64,000 bases of DNA from Rapana venosa (GCA_028751875.1 CM054155.1:53667244-53731243), one strand, 5' to 3'; positions 1-11,195 are shown, counted from the stretch's first letter. Notes: generated by a model not told the origin, from the letters alone. Made by a program: numbers and translations.

Positions 1-460
1 CAAAGCTTCAAGAAAGCACTGGAAAAGCATTTGCTGGAAGCATTGTGAACTGTTTTGTTGTTCAGACTTGAGTTTGCATAATGTGCCAAATAGTTTTATA
101 AACCCTTTTTGTGTCTGCCGTTTTTGTTGTCTAATTTTGCTTATTTTAATTCTTGTGAATTTTGCATTTATGATCTTTTTGTTGATGGATACTTTACTTT
201 AGGTCTGGTTGTCACGTTTCAAACAGAATGGTTTTTTTTAATGAATATATGTTGACAGTTGTGTTGCTTCGGTTTTTTTTTGGCTTAGATATGATTAGCT
301 CCAGTTGATTCGTGTGCTTTATGAGGCTTTTTGTAGGAGTTTATGTGTGTGTGTGTGTCAGGGCAGGACGAAGAAAAGCTTGTAAGCTTACTCTTTTACC
401 TTCAATTAAGATAATTTTGGCTTGGCTTGACATGACTTGACTTCACTCACATAGACAAGG
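1..460 (+). mobile_element. 3' end of a LINE (C-terminal codons and 3' UTR)
   Basis: Frame 1 opens with QSFKKALEKHLLEAL and a stop at about position 48. This resembles the C-terminal helix of CR1/L2/Jockey-type reverse-transcriptase ORFs, such as the SFKSSLKH end of the element at 25.1 kb. The following 400 bases are T-rich and lack another convincing frame. They end in short repeats of TTGACT type near 425-445, as expected of a LINE 3' UTR and tail. The rest of the element lies outside the window. The call rests on about 15 residues, so a host 3' exon is the alternative. Confidence 0.4.
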
Positions 461-464
461 TTCA

Positions 465-2290
465 AGATTCAAGATTTAATTCCTTTCACCCCTTTTGGGT
501 ATGGAGGATTACAAACAAATTGAACAGGAGAATAAAACTAACAGCAATACGCCCAAATATAATATGAATACACCCAAAAATGATATGAATACTAACAGTA
601 ACTGAAAAGCAAGAGTTCATCGCATAATGATAAGCAAACAGTATTAAAGACTCAATACTATTCTTTAAGTGTACACATTTCTTTAATAATAATAATAATA
701 AAAAAAAAAAAAAATAATAATAATAATAATGTATGGAGTTTATATAGCGCTGAATCTTGTAAAGCAACAAATCAAAGCGCTTTTTAAAAAAAATTATGCG
801 TGTGTATGCGGTTTAAAAAAATGTCATCTGTTCCCACCGGCACACAATGGCCTACTCTTTCGAACAGAGGAACAGGATTTAATGTGTGGCAAGATGTTTT
901 GCATGCGTTCGCACACGGGGCCTCGGTTTATAGTCTCATCCGAAGGACTTTGACATTCAGTTCGAGTTTTTTGTCAAACTGGGAAGAAAGGGCGAGGCTG
1001 AAAATCGAACCCAGAACCTCACGGTTTACTTGTTGGCAGGCAAACCTCTTAACCATCCTGCCACATTCCTTCTTTAAAAGACGTAATCTACACTTGTGAA
1101 AAACAATTGAAATTTCAAGTAATACATGCAAATCTTATGAATTTTGAGAGCAACAGGAGAACTTTTCGAGATTTGCATTTCATTAGCCTACAAATGATAA
1201 CTGGACATGGGTTGAAGAAAATGACGGGGAATAAAAGCTTGTCGTAAATGTTTGAAGTGGGAACATTCCATGATGAAATGAAATTCATTCCTAAAACATA
1301 TTTTTGAACATATTATTTCTCCCCTTGGTATATCATGGAAACGTCCAACCTCAATAGGAAGCTTTGGACAGCTACAACAAAACTTCATAAGAGCGTAAAC
1401 ATATAGCCTACATCTGGTAGACAAGTTAAATATTTTTCCATTCCAAAATCGATCTTATAGGGTTTTTTTATAATAAAGGCATCTACTATTACTCCACAGC
1501 TCAGTTCTCCATTCATTAACACAAATTTCTGTTAAGAAGGCTTTGATATGTGATCTTGCAGAGTGAATACTGGAACAAAACTGTCTCTCCCACAAACAGT
1601 AAAATCCGCTTTGTACTAAAACATTTTGTGTCTTATTTAGCCATGATGATTGAATCAAGGATTTGTTTTGTAAATCTGTCATCATCTGATACACATTTGA
1701 GGACAGCTTTTTAGACTGGATGTCAAGCAGCTGCATCCAGAAACGAACCATTCGAACAGAGACCAAAATAAACAAAGGATATCTGCCGATTTTTCCATAT
1801 ACTATAGTACTAGCAAAGTTGACGTTATACGCTTCAAACGAAAAATATACTTTAAAAATCTTAACTGAAACTTGTCAATTATTGCTAGATTTTCATATCC
1901 CCAAATGTCACATCCATACAAAAAAACGGTAAAACGATTTTATCCAATAAATCAAGTGTCACAGGTATAGGTAGTTCTTTTTGCTGTTCAGTTTTATCAA
2001 ACTAAATATAGCTTTAGTAGCTTTATCATAAGCATTCTTTTGCCTTTTGCAAAACTACCTCTCTTACTAAAGTTAATTCCTAAATATTTAAAACTATTAA
2101 CAACTTCCAATGCTTTTCCAGTAAACATGTTACGAGATCTATTGCGGCCAATTACCATGATTTATGTTATCACTGGATTCACAAGTTTTCACTGAGAATA
2201 GTAAGCATATAAATTGTCTAAAGCATCTTTGTATTAGAGAATACAATACTATCATCAGCATATAGCAAAATTAAAAGCTTGACATAGCTT
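465..2290 (-). mobile_element. Decayed non-LTR retrotransposon (RT C-terminal half and 3' UTR), interrupted by a SINE
   Basis: Read on the minus strand from 2290, the sequence gives the RT active-site box LLYADDSIVFSNT (about 2245-2285), then VNSFKYLGINFS, LDKIVLPFFLYGCDIWG, VRMVRFWMQLL (about 1740) and the C-terminal LPIEVGRFHDIPRGE and MECSHFKHLRQAFIPRHF (1190-1360). These are consecutive blocks of a LINE reverse transcriptase from palm to C-terminus. At least six stops or frameshifts make it a pseudogene. It is truncated just upstream of the active site. The 3' UTR continues to about 465 and ends in TTGAATC-type repeats; SINE A at 687-1069 interrupts it. A second copy of this 3' end lies at 10720-11195. 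The clade was not assigned. Confidence 0.78.
687..1069 (-). mobile_element. SINE family A, full-length copy
   Basis: tRNA-derived SINE read right to left. The head near 1069-1000 has an A-box-like TGGTTAAGAGG and the B box GGTTCGATT. The body follows with CCTTCGGATGAGACTATAAA and the tail is CAGCGCTATATAAACTCC plus an (ATT)n run. An 8-bp target duplication TTCTTTAA directly flanks it at 679-686 and 1070-1077, so both ends are defined. It sits inside the 3' UTR of the minus-strand LINE and is therefore younger. Other copies are at 27548, 33255 and 35478. Its internal promoter would be read by RNA polymerase III. The head is not a functional tRNA gene. Confidence 0.87.
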
Positions 2291-2406
2291 ATTTTGACTT
2301 GACTTGACACAGAGAATTTACTTCGTAGCGATTAATTAAATACTAGCTTGAAATATCTTGTTACATAAAACAATTTCAAGTTAACCTATCCTAATTGATA
2401 GTTACC

Positions 2407-2428
2407 ACTAACAGTACACCCCCGTGTG
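2407..2428 (+). repeat. Left target-site duplication of the RTE element
   Basis: 22 bases starting ACTAACAGTACA and ending CCGTGTG; matches 5650-5671 at 20 of 22 positions. Confidence 0.88.
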
Positions 2429-5400
2429 ACTCCCGGGGTATGCTTGCAAAGCGAGCATTGCAAGAATAGGATCTCTGCCCTCCAACCAGGCATGTCGTAA
2501 AAGGCGACTAAGGTGGAACCCTTCCCCCAGGTAGGGGGTTAGACACAGGGCTAACAACCCTGTTCTGTAAAAAAACCGTTTGTTACGGAAACGGCAACAC
2601 AAGAAATCAACACTGCTGGGTATGACGGGCTTCCAGGGTCATCGGAAGATACTCGCATGAATGACAGTGGTGAAGGCCGATAGGAAGCCACTGACAGGAA
2701 GATGGAAGTCTTAAGCGCCAAAAATAAGACCAAAATAGGATTCTGGAATGTGAGAACCATGTTTGAGACAGGAAAACTGGCCCAAGTTACAACAGAGATG
2801 AGACACTACAATTTACATATTCTCAGAGTCACTGAAAGCCGATGGACAGGATCAGGCAAATACAGAGCCAGCACAGGAGAGACAGTGCTGTACAGTGGTA
2901 GAGATGACAACCAACACCATGAGGGAGTAGCAATTATCATGAAGAAAGGAATGGAGAAGTGCCTGATGGAGTGGAAACCTATCAACAGCAAGATAAGAAT
3001 GAAAGGTAAACATGCTAATACCACAATCATCCAGTGCTATGCACAAACCAACAACAGTGGAGAAGAAAGCAAAGATACATTTTATGAACAATTACAGGCT
3101 GAAATGGAAAACACACCAAACCATGACATGAGGATAGTGATGGGTGACCTAAATGCAAAAGTTGGAAACGACAACACAAACCAAGAAAGAGCCATGGGAA
3201 AAGAAGGATGTGGCAGCATAAATGACAACGGAGAAAAGATTGGTGGAATTCTGCATGACAAACAACCTGGCCATTGGAGGGACATTATTTGCACACCCTG
3301 AGATTTCACAAGCTTACCTGGTGTTCCCCCAATGGAAGAGACAAAAACCAGATTGACCACCTGATGATCAATGGGACATGGAGGAGATCGCTCCTAGATG
3401 TAAAAGTAAGGAGAGGAGCCGATGTTGGCAGTGATCACCACCTTGTCACTGCAACCCTAAAAGTGAAGCTGAGAAAAAAATGGATCTGGGAAACCAAGAC
3501 ACAACATTTTGATGTGGAAAAGCTGCGCAACACCAAAGTAAAGAGTGCTTTCATCCTCAAGCTCAAAAACAAGTTCCAAGCACTGGTGGATACTGAAAAC
3601 TACACACCTCCGGACACGACTAATATAAACACCATGTGGAAACAAGTCAGGACAGCCTACACACAAGCCAGTGAAACGTGCTTAGGACAGAGACAGAGGA
3701 AGAGAAAAAGGTTGATTACAGCAGACACCTGGCAAGCCATCGAGAACAGGAGAGAACTGAAGAAGAAAATCTTAGAGACAAAGTCAGAGCAGATGAGAGA
3801 GGTACAAACAACAGTACAGAGAAACATACCAAACTGTGAAGAGAATGACAAGAACAGACAAGCGTACCTACATGGATGATATTGCAAGACAAGCAGAGGA
3901 GGCCGCTGCAAAGGGAGAGCAAGGACAGGTGTATAAGATCACCAAGACTGTCAGTGGCAAGTACCGGGGGCAATACCGAAACACCAATCCTAGATAAACA
4001 AGGCCAAATACTTACCACAGAAGCAGAACAAGATGCAAGATAGGCAGAACATTTCAGCGAAGTTCTCAACAGACCACCACCAACTGAAGAGGCAGATGTA
4101 CAAGATCCTGATGCCAATCTCAATGTGAACAGCACACCACCAAAGAAGAAAGAGATTATAGCAGCAATCAGCTCTCTCAAGAATGGAAAAGCCCCTGGCC
4201 AGGACAACCTCAACGCAGAACTTTTCAAGGCAGATCCAGAGTTTGCATCTAAAGTTCTACAGCCACTCTTGCAGCTATATGGGAGGAGAAACAGTACCAG
4301 CAGATTGGACAGAAGGAGTCATCGTGAAGATCCCAAAGAAAGGAGCCCTGAACAATTGTAACAACTGGAGAGGAATCACTCTGCTATCTGTTCCCAGCAA
4401 GATTCTGGCAAAGATCATCATCGGACGAATCTCAGAGGCAGTGGGCCAACAACCAGAAAGGAACAGGCAGTTTTTGACCAGGAAGAAGATGCATAGACCA
4501 GATCTTCACCCTGCGCAACATCATCGAACAGTGCACGGAATGGCAGAGACAGCTGTATATCAACTTCGTAGATTTTGAAAAAGCCTTTGACAGCATTCAT
4601 CAAGAAAGTGTATGGCGCATACTCCGAGCATATGGAATTCCACAAGAAATTATCCAAGTCATTAAGAGCTTCTACAAAAACTACACGTGCAGAGTAGGAA
4701 ACAGCAAAACCAGTTTCAGTGTACGAACCAGCGTCAGACAAGGCTGCCCCATGTCAGCACTACTCTTCAACCTGACAGATGATTGGGTGATGAGACAGAC
4801 AACAGCTGACCAGTCAAGAGGCATCAGATGGACCCCCTTCTCAACTCTTGAAGACCTAGATTTTGCCAATGGTCTGGCACTGCTCTCACATACCCACCAT
4901 CACATTCAAGAGAAGACATCCCGTCTCAGCACTTTTGCACAGCAAGTAGGCCTGAAAATCAGTCAGAAGAAGACAGAGGTGATGACACTGAACGTTCAGA
5001 ACCCCTAACCGGTCACAGTGAATGGAGAAGATTTACCAACAACTGAAGAGTTCACGTGCCTCGGGAGCACTGTTAGGCATGAAGGCGGAGCAGGCAGCGA
5101 CATCAAGAACCGGATTAGCAAAGCAAGAAATGCTTATAGAAATCTGAACAATGTGTGGAAATCGTCCCAGTACAGCACCAAAACCAAACTAAGACTATAC
5201 CAGAGCTGTGTACTTCCACCCTTTTGTATGGCTTGGAGTGCTGGAGGATGACTGAGAGTGACCTCAACAAACTATCCACATTTCACATGAAGAATCTCAG
5301 AAGAATCTTGCGCATCTTCTGGCCTGAGACCATCTCCAACCAAGAACTTTTTGCCCGTCGCAACCAAGAAAGCATGGACAACATCATCATGGAAAGGCGA

Positions 5401-5649
5401 TGGGGATGAATAGGGCATATCTGCCGTCGGGAACAGGGAAACATCGGCCGAACAGCCCCCCCTGGAAACCAGAGGGAAAACACAAACGAGGACGACCCAA
5501 GAACACTTGGCGTTGGACTGTCGAAACAGAGCTGAAGACCTTCCAACATACCTGGGGAACCATTCGGAAGCTGGCCCAGGACAGACAGGAGTGGAGAACA
5601 TTTGTTGCTGCCCTAGTGCCAATAAGGCACAAAGGCATTGATAATGATG
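2429..5649 (+). mobile_element. RTE-type LINE, essentially full length (3.2 kb), inactivated
   Basis: A complete insertion defined by the 22-bp duplications on both sides. It has a leader of about 270 bases, an apurinic-type endonuclease, a reverse transcriptase, and a C-terminal part ending in a GAT-rich tail with no poly(A). The size of 3221 bp is normal for RTE/BovB-like elements. RTE proteins nick the target and prime reverse transcription of their own RNA there. The coding region is broken by several frameshifts, and the RT active-site aspartates are missing (see the pseudogene entry). The long, well-kept duplication suggests a moderately recent insertion. Confidence 0.9.
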
Positions 5650-5654
5650 ACTAA
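2702..5654 (+). pseudogene. Endonuclease-reverse transcriptase ORF of the RTE element
   Basis: The start at 2702 gives the endonuclease N-terminus KIGFWNVRTMFETGKLAQ, then the catalytic-site blocks VTESRW, MGDLNAKVG and GSDHHLVTATL. The frame shifts at about 3290, 3850 and 3960-4120. The RT blocks are ISSLKNGKAPGQDNLNAELF (about 4165), FVDFEKAFDSIH (about 4570), VRQGCPMSALLFN (about 4733) and LDFANGLALLSH (about 4857). The C-terminus carries KRGRPKNTWRW (about 5490). The usual FADD active site reads FANG, so both metal-binding aspartates are lost. The last codons run into the right target duplication, which supplies the TAA stop. BovB/RTE-like proteins are often mislabelled craniofacial development protein 2-like. 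Confidence 0.9.
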
Positions 5655-5671
5655 CAGTACAACACCGTGTG
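5650..5671 (+). repeat. Right target-site duplication of the RTE element
   Basis: Begins ACTAACAGTACAACACC; pairs with 2407-2428. It follows the GATAATGATG tail without a gap. Confidence 0.88.
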
Positions 5672-6654
5672 TATTTTATGCAATTTGCACGGCTATCTTA
5701 GTTACTTTAAAACTAAAAACACAGCCCTCTATTACCACCTTATGCTACTTGTGCTATTAAATCTATGTCTACTAAAACTGAAGAAAATCAACACTACACT
5801 ACACTGAAAGCTACCAAATCTGTCCATACATAGTTTAGCACAATCAAAATACTTGAAAATATTTTCACCAATACAAAAAGAACCACACTGATGATTCTAA
5901 AACGATTTCCGATAAGTGTATGACTTCAAAAGACATTCAATCCCATGCTGAAGGACAGTGCTAAAGAAATTATGGTTACTTCAATGGAAAGAGTTGACAG
6001 TGAGCAGGTAGAATTAGCAGAAGGGGAGGTCAGATATGACAGCTAGACTATGTTCAGCATTATCTTAACTTCATACTGTGTTGTGTCACTCATAGCAGTC
6101 TTGTGCATACGTACATATACCTACCACTGCCTGCAGTCTCCCTAACACGCTCAGCCAATCATTGCCGGTATACAAAAGCAGCGTCCTTCACATTGCAGAT
6201 AGTAGCAGACACTATCCCTAATACGCTCAGCCAATCAGTGGCTGCATTTAGACTCACATTTGCTGGACAGCCTAAAATGACGTAATTTCATTGACGTAAT
6301 ATTGGGTGCTTTCTCAAACTGTGAGTGCAGCTTCTTCAAAATGTAAACGCACAATAACTTCAGTACATTGCATGGAAATAGGCATGTGGCAAAACTACTT
6401 TATACAAATCTTTCTGGTTACAGATTTGTCCGTGGTTCTGAACACAGGGGGGCGTGGTAAGAAATGTTTGCTGTTTTTAAAACGATCAGAGCTAAGAATA
6501 ACACCAGTGTTATTGTAGAGACAAGCTCATGGCACACACTTTAGCCTGGCTCATTCTTTGAATGCAAGGTACAGTAGATCGAATGTAAAATGAATTGTTT
6601 GTTTATTTTGGGTCTTATTGTAAAAATTCATTAACATCATACGTAACTTATCTT
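5672..6654. other. Intergenic, no gene recognised
   Basis: AT-rich sequence with no credible frame. A short direct repeat, ACGCTCAGCCAATCA with small changes, occurs near 6147 and 6225. Confidence 0.6.
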
Positions 6655-6890
6655 ATAATTAATCTAGTCTTACGCTAGGAAGGTGGAGTTTAAGTAGGAA
6701 TATTTTGAATCTATTGGAGGTAAGAAATTACTTGAGATGTAGCAGGCGTCACTAGGCTTACCAGGAGGAGGGTATATTCATCAGGATTATCTCAAACCAT
6801 TAAGGAGAGCGCGTAATTTCTCCTTGCATTAGATTCAAAACAGTTCTAATTAAACTTCTCCATCCTAGCGTGAGCCTAATAAATTATTTC
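6655..6890. repeat. Fold-back / MITE-like inverted repeat
   Basis: The left arm (about 6655-6735, containing TTACGCTAGGAAGGTGGAG and TTTTGAATCTATTGGAGG) is the imperfect reverse complement of the right arm (about 6808-6890, containing TAGATTCAAAAC and CATCCTAGCGTGAGCC). Identity is roughly three quarters over about 60-80 bases. The loop is about 72 bases. No transposase is present. This fits a non-autonomous DNA element (MITE). A clear target duplication was not found, so the class is open. Confidence 0.6.
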
Positions 6891-7934
6891 TTATTTACTT
6901 CACGTACAGAGAAATCACACGATACTTTAGCGACCCAGTGGACATACAATTACAACAATTTACAAGACACATCCAACATACCTCATCCAATGAAAAGAAG
7001 GTCTGAGACAAATTAATGAATTTTTCAATGAAGACACATTGATTCAGATATGACACATTATTGTCCAAAGCCGACTGTCCAAAGTTTGGAGTAACAGCTT
7101 TGTTATAATATTTCAAGAGTTGCCTACCAGAACTGTCTATCAGTCACTTTTTGGCATGCGCTGACTCTTTTCAGCATACACTTACTACAATAAGTCATGC
7201 TGCTGTGATCGATATTTTAATAGTTATTTACAAAAGCCATACTGGTTTATAAAAGTTTTCACCTATCCCTGCCCTGCCGGTAATGTCCAGATCAGGATAG
7301 CCACTTCTGGCAATGCAAGATGACTACCCAATTTGATTCGCTATACGTTAAGACCTGGCAACATAAGAAAGGCCACTCCTGGCAGTGCAACTTCATTTAC
7401 TCTTCTGATTTGTTTCTCCCTGCCTAACGTGTTAATCTCGGGATGGTCAAAGCTGGCAGAGGCAATGTGGCTGCAGGCTACCTTGTTTTGATCCTGCACA
7501 AACTGGCCAGCTGTACATGGCCACTGCTAGGATAGTTTCTGCCAATGCTAATCTGTCTTCTGATTACAAAGTGATGTGGCAGCAACATCCTGCTTACAGA
7601 CGAAATGTACCCAGAGACAGAAGTTTCTATACTTTCATTTCCATCTGCGTTTGCAGAGGAAGACGACTGCAATTAAAGTTTAAAAGTAAGGAAGTTCTTC
7701 ATTTTACAAGCAAACATTTAAATATGATAATGCTTATTGCTATAGTGTGCACTTTGCACTTTTTTGCTGCTGTTGTTTGGTTCTTTTAATTACAAATAAT
7801 GAACATGAAGAAACGGATGACAATGTTACCTAATTTGTTTGACATTTTATGATTTGTTCCTTTTATTTTAGTTTTCTTAAAATCTAGATCTAAGTGTGTG
7901 CACATATGTGCGCGATATGTACGAGTATGTGTGG
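6891..7934. other. Intergenic, no gene recognised
   Basis: Short frames only; none shows a recognisable motif or splice context. Confidence 0.55.
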
Positions 7935-8070
7935 GAATGTGAGTGTGTGTGAGTGTGTGTGAGTGTGTGTGAGTGTGTGTTGTGTGTGTGTGTGTGTGTG
8001 TGTGTGTTTGTGTGTGTGAGTGTTTTGTGTGTGTGTTGTGTGTGTGTGTGTGAGGGAGGAGAGGTGAGAG

Positions 8071-8119
<49 letters not shown>
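7935..8119. repeat. (GT)n followed by (GA)n microsatellite
   Basis: Interrupted GT repeats to about 8052, then a pure GA run at about 8072-8119. The THTHTH and VCVCV frames here are artefacts of the repeat. Confidence 0.95.
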
Positions 8120-8121
<2 letters not shown>

Positions 8122-8873
8122 GCAGTTGTGTTTTGCTGATTTTGTTTTTGATTTTGGTTTTTGGGGGAGGGGTGTTTTTAGTTTGTTTGTATATTGTTTT
8201 TCTTACTATTTTATTGTTATGAGTTGTCGTAATAATATAGCTAGATATTATTGATAAAGTTGTTTTTCTTCCTAGATACATGGTGTGACATGGTGTTGTT
8301 GACATTTCCCCTATCTCTGCATTGCGGAGCTGATGTTAAAGGAAGTCGCCCAGATTTAAGCCTAAATGAGTCCCTGTAACATTTCAAACTGGCTAAAGGG
8401 GCTAACGCGTCCTAGATCATCCCCAGCCCCTCCCCGCCCGTTCTGCAGCCACCTCTCCTTCTCTTAGGTGAAATAAGCGGGTTTTCTTTTGTAGTCTAGC
8501 GCATTTGTCAGCTGATTCCCAGGTGTGGTCAGATTCACAAGTCTCATCTTTATTTATCCATTGGTCAGCTGAAATTGACATTTGTAGAGTTTATCAGCCC
8601 TCCCTGCCTTACCCTAAACCAGTAGGTTGGAATTGTATAACTCAGGGGCCCATCGAAGACTTAATTTACTCACAGCAGCAACAAGTTATAAGAGACAATA
8701 AAGCCTTCTTATACTCCAGCGTCTAATAAAACGACTAACTGCATGTTTTGGGGATAACCAGATTATTGTTTGTACTCTAATTTGAATGAAGCATGTTTGG
8801 GGGAGGAGGCAAGCTCTAAAGGAAAAAATCATGAACTTTAAAAATCGGAGTTAAATTTAATAAGTGATAAATC
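8120..8873. other. Intergenic, no gene recognised
   Basis: Nothing recognisable on either strand. Confidence 0.5.
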
Positions 8874-8938
8874 ACACACACATATACACACACACGCGCG
8901 CGCGCACGCACGCACGCGCGCGCGCAGACACACACACA
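8874..8938. repeat. (CA)n with a central (CG)n block
   Basis: Alternating purine-pyrimidine throughout: CA repeats flank CGCGCGCGCG tracts. This composition readily forms Z-DNA. Confidence 0.9.
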
Positions 8939-9251
8939 TAGTTTTTATTCCAAAGGGCTACAGATAAGTATTAACATGGTTTTTTTCACCCGGTCCTTGC
9001 CCTGATTTGGGACTATCATTAGTAATCACAACTGATAGTTCCCAGCAAACAATCATAAACAAAGTTATTTGAATATGACAGTATGATATATTATGTGAAA
9101 AAATAAAAAAGAGAATTATATTGTCAATCTAAATATCACATCCTAAAATGAAATGAATGAGGGAGCTGATATAAAAAATATTTTAAAAAACCAAAAAAAT
9201 CAACATCTATTTCAAACATGAAAACTTAAAATCTTACGTCAAATAAGAGCT
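8939..9251. other. AT-rich intergenic or intronic sequence
   Basis: Contains no long frame. If the minus-strand gene candidate upstream is real, this would be its downstream intron or 3' UTR. Confidence 0.4.
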
Positions 9252-9255
9252 CTAT

Positions 9256-9310
<55 letters not shown>

Positions 9311-9470
9311 CAACCAATTCCTTAATGAGCTCATCCCCATCATCACAATTGACAGAAAGAACATTGTTGTTGTCTTTTCCGTCCTCAATATCGGAATCAG
9401 ACTCGGAACTATCGTTGGACAACACGTTGCGCTTACGTTTTTTGCCTTGTTTTCCCCGTTTTGCCTTCAT
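9252..9470 (-). CDS. Small candidate exon: basic then acidic N-terminal protein segment
   Basis: From the ATG at 9470 (context GACCATGAAGG) the frame encodes MKAKRGKQGKKRKR, a lysine/arginine cluster like a nuclear localisation signal. It is followed by an acidic serine-rich stretch SNDSSESDSDIEDGKD and then DELIKELVAEN. The frame then runs into a (CA)n microsatellite (HTHT) and stops at 9252. A diverged copy of the exon and its upstream sequence lies at 58000-58600, so it behaves as a duplicated unit. The family is not recognised. It could be the first exon of a nuclear protein or the 5' exon of a DNA transposon gene. An in-frame extension to 9506 is possible. Confidence 0.4.
9257..9304. repeat. 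(GT)n microsatellite
   Basis: A pure GT run of about 47 bases that overlaps the 3' end of the candidate minus-strand exon. It may have shortened or shifted that frame. Confidence 0.95.
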
Positions 9471-9870
9471 GGTCTTAACGGCCAAGGAAACTTGAGTTGG
9501 TAGCATTTTCTATATTTTTGCGTCTAAGATTTGGAAGTGTTCTCATTTGGCATCGAGGATTTTCAATTCTGATTCTGTCTTCGGCACTTAGGCCTACTTC
9601 ATTCTCTCTTGACATACCGAAATGTCGTATGAAAGCACCCACAAAAGTGGCAGATTTTTCTTTTTCGCAGCCTAAGCTGGCCTTTGTTGCCAACTAATGG
9701 CTACCTAGGCATTTGGGAAAAATAAAATTACCATGGCAGAAAAACTCTTTACCAAATCTTCTTAAATGAAAAACAAATTGGATAAAACAAAGCAGTCTTA
9801 CCTTGTCCGATGCTTTGGACAATGCACACTCACAGAAAACAAATACCATCACATTAAATATAGACTTATA
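9471..9870 (-). other. Possible leader of the minus-strand candidate gene, duplicated at 58 kb
   Basis: On the minus strand a donor-like CAAG/GTAAGACTG occurs near 9800 and an acceptor-like CCATTAG near 9698, which would define a short intron in a 5' leader. The copy at about 58530 keeps GGTAAGACTGG at the corresponding place. Both are inferred from motif and paralogy only. Confidence 0.3.
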
Positions 9871-10370
9871 AACTAATAATTCGTCATGGACACTTTGGCC
9901 TCCTCAAACCACAACTCAGTCTGGTGGCTAACTTCGCGCCACTGACTTGCCTGGTACGCACTCCGCTGCTACATCTCGCGTGATTTCTCTGTACAAGAAA
10001 TAGATGAAAAATAATTGTAACGTAATTTGTAATCCAAACTCTGGATGTAATACATAATGTTTCAATTTGATTCTGCCAGCAAGTAGATATGTTGCCCTGT
10101 TCCCTTTATTCTACATTTAACTGGAAGCTGAGAAAATAAGCAGTTTTAGAAAAAATGTTCATTGTATGCCCTGGAAAGCTCGGTGTATTTGTCAGTGGTA
10201 GTCTTTTAGTTTGAAGCTGATGTTTGGTTTCTCATAATTATTCTCAAACGTTTCCTTCTTGCACGTCATGCGTGCAAAGCTTGGAGCTGTTAGTACTTCG
10301 TATGCAGAGGAGACCTGGGCTTGGACCTACATACTTAATGCTGATTATATCTAGATGGAAAAAATCCCAA
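9871..10370. other. Intergenic, no gene recognised
   Basis: If the minus-strand candidate is real, its promoter would lie here. No TATA or other decisive element is seen. Confidence 0.4.
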
Positions 10371-10373
10371 CCA

Positions 10374-10670
10374 GCTGCCATGGCGCAGTGGTTAGCGCAT
10401 TGGATTCCTGGGTGATGGGTCGCAGGTTCGAACCTCAAGTTGCAGCGTCTTTTCGAACTGCAGTCGGTTCATACCCGGAGTGAACTTTCTATGGACTGAT
10501 TGGAAAATACTGGAATCATACAGTCTTGCTTCTTTCTACTCATGGATGCGATGTTGAGAGTGTTGCTTAGATTACCTGACCCATACTGCAGGTCTCTGGC
10601 CTGGCCCGGCTGATCCCAGGGTAAATTATCATTAGGATCTCTGATTCCAAAGTCAGGTCTCATTCCAATT
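10374..10670 (+). mobile_element. SINE family B, copy 1
   Basis: The tRNA-like head has an A box TGGCGCAGTGG at 10381-10391 and a B box GGTTCGAACC at 10425-10434. The body contains ATACCCGGAGTGA, GAGAGTGTTGCTTAGATTACC and ATACTGCAGGTCTCTGG, shared with the copies at 13204 and 31710. Pol III internal promoter. It is not a functional tRNA gene because the cloverleaf is not maintained. Confidence 0.8.
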
Positions 10671-10719
10671 TCTATATACCTCTGTTTTCCTGGTGAGCTA
10701 GTTTTGATGACGTGTGTAT

Positions 10720-11195
10720 GTATTTTGTTGTTGTTACAAGCTTCCTATTGAGATTGGAAGTTTTCATATAACACGTGGAAAAAAGAGTGTATTCAAAGTG
10801 CAGTATGTCTGTTTTAGGGGATGACTTTCATTTTATCACGAAATGCCTTTATTTCAAACATTAACAAAATGATTTTTATTCCACAGGATTTTCTACAACC
10901 CATGTCAAAGTAACATTTTTGTAGGCTGATGAAATGTAAATCTCGAAAGTTTATCCTGGCTCTTTCAAAATGTGTAAGATTTGCCGGTTTTCTTGAAATT
11001 TCATTCCTTGTCTTGACAAGTGAAAATTGTATTTTTTAAGAAAAATCTATGTACTTTGAAAATGAATGGAGTCCTTAGTGTTCTTTATTATTAATTTCGC
11101 GACGAAATCTTACTTTTCTATTCCTGTTAGTATTGATAATATTTTTGGGTGTATTGCGGTTAGATTCATTCTCCTGTTGACGTAGTTTGTAACCC
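10720..11195 (+). mobile_element. 3' end of the same LINE family as 465-2290
   Basis: Aligns by eye with the reverse complement of about 465-1385. Shared landmarks are AAGCTTCCTATTGAG, TGTAGGCT[GA]ATGAAATG, AAATCTCGAAA and TTTTTGGGTGTATT. It begins in the C-terminal coding part (KLPIEIGSFHI) and runs through the 3' UTR without a SINE, so it shows the uninterrupted state of that UTR. It is 5'-truncated, as is usual for LINEs. Confidence 0.75.

Noticed and set aside
7877..8305. 142-codon minus-strand frame rich in His/Thr/Ser
   Set aside because: It is the translation of the GT and GA microsatellites. The same applies to the HTHT or VCVC frames at 9.26, 14.5, 17.75, 22.8, 25.26, 26.8, 50.06 and 54.84 kb.
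10374..10446. tRNA gene
   Set aside because: A and B boxes are present, but the acceptor and anticodon stems do not pair. It is the head of a SINE; the same holds for 1000-1069, 13204, 27548, 31710 and 38480.
10923..10955. Hammerhead-ribozyme-like core (CTGATGA ... CGAAA)
   Set aside because: The bases between the two core parts cannot form stem II, no GUH cleavage site pairs up, and the segment aligns to a LINE 3' UTR copy at about 1100-1190.
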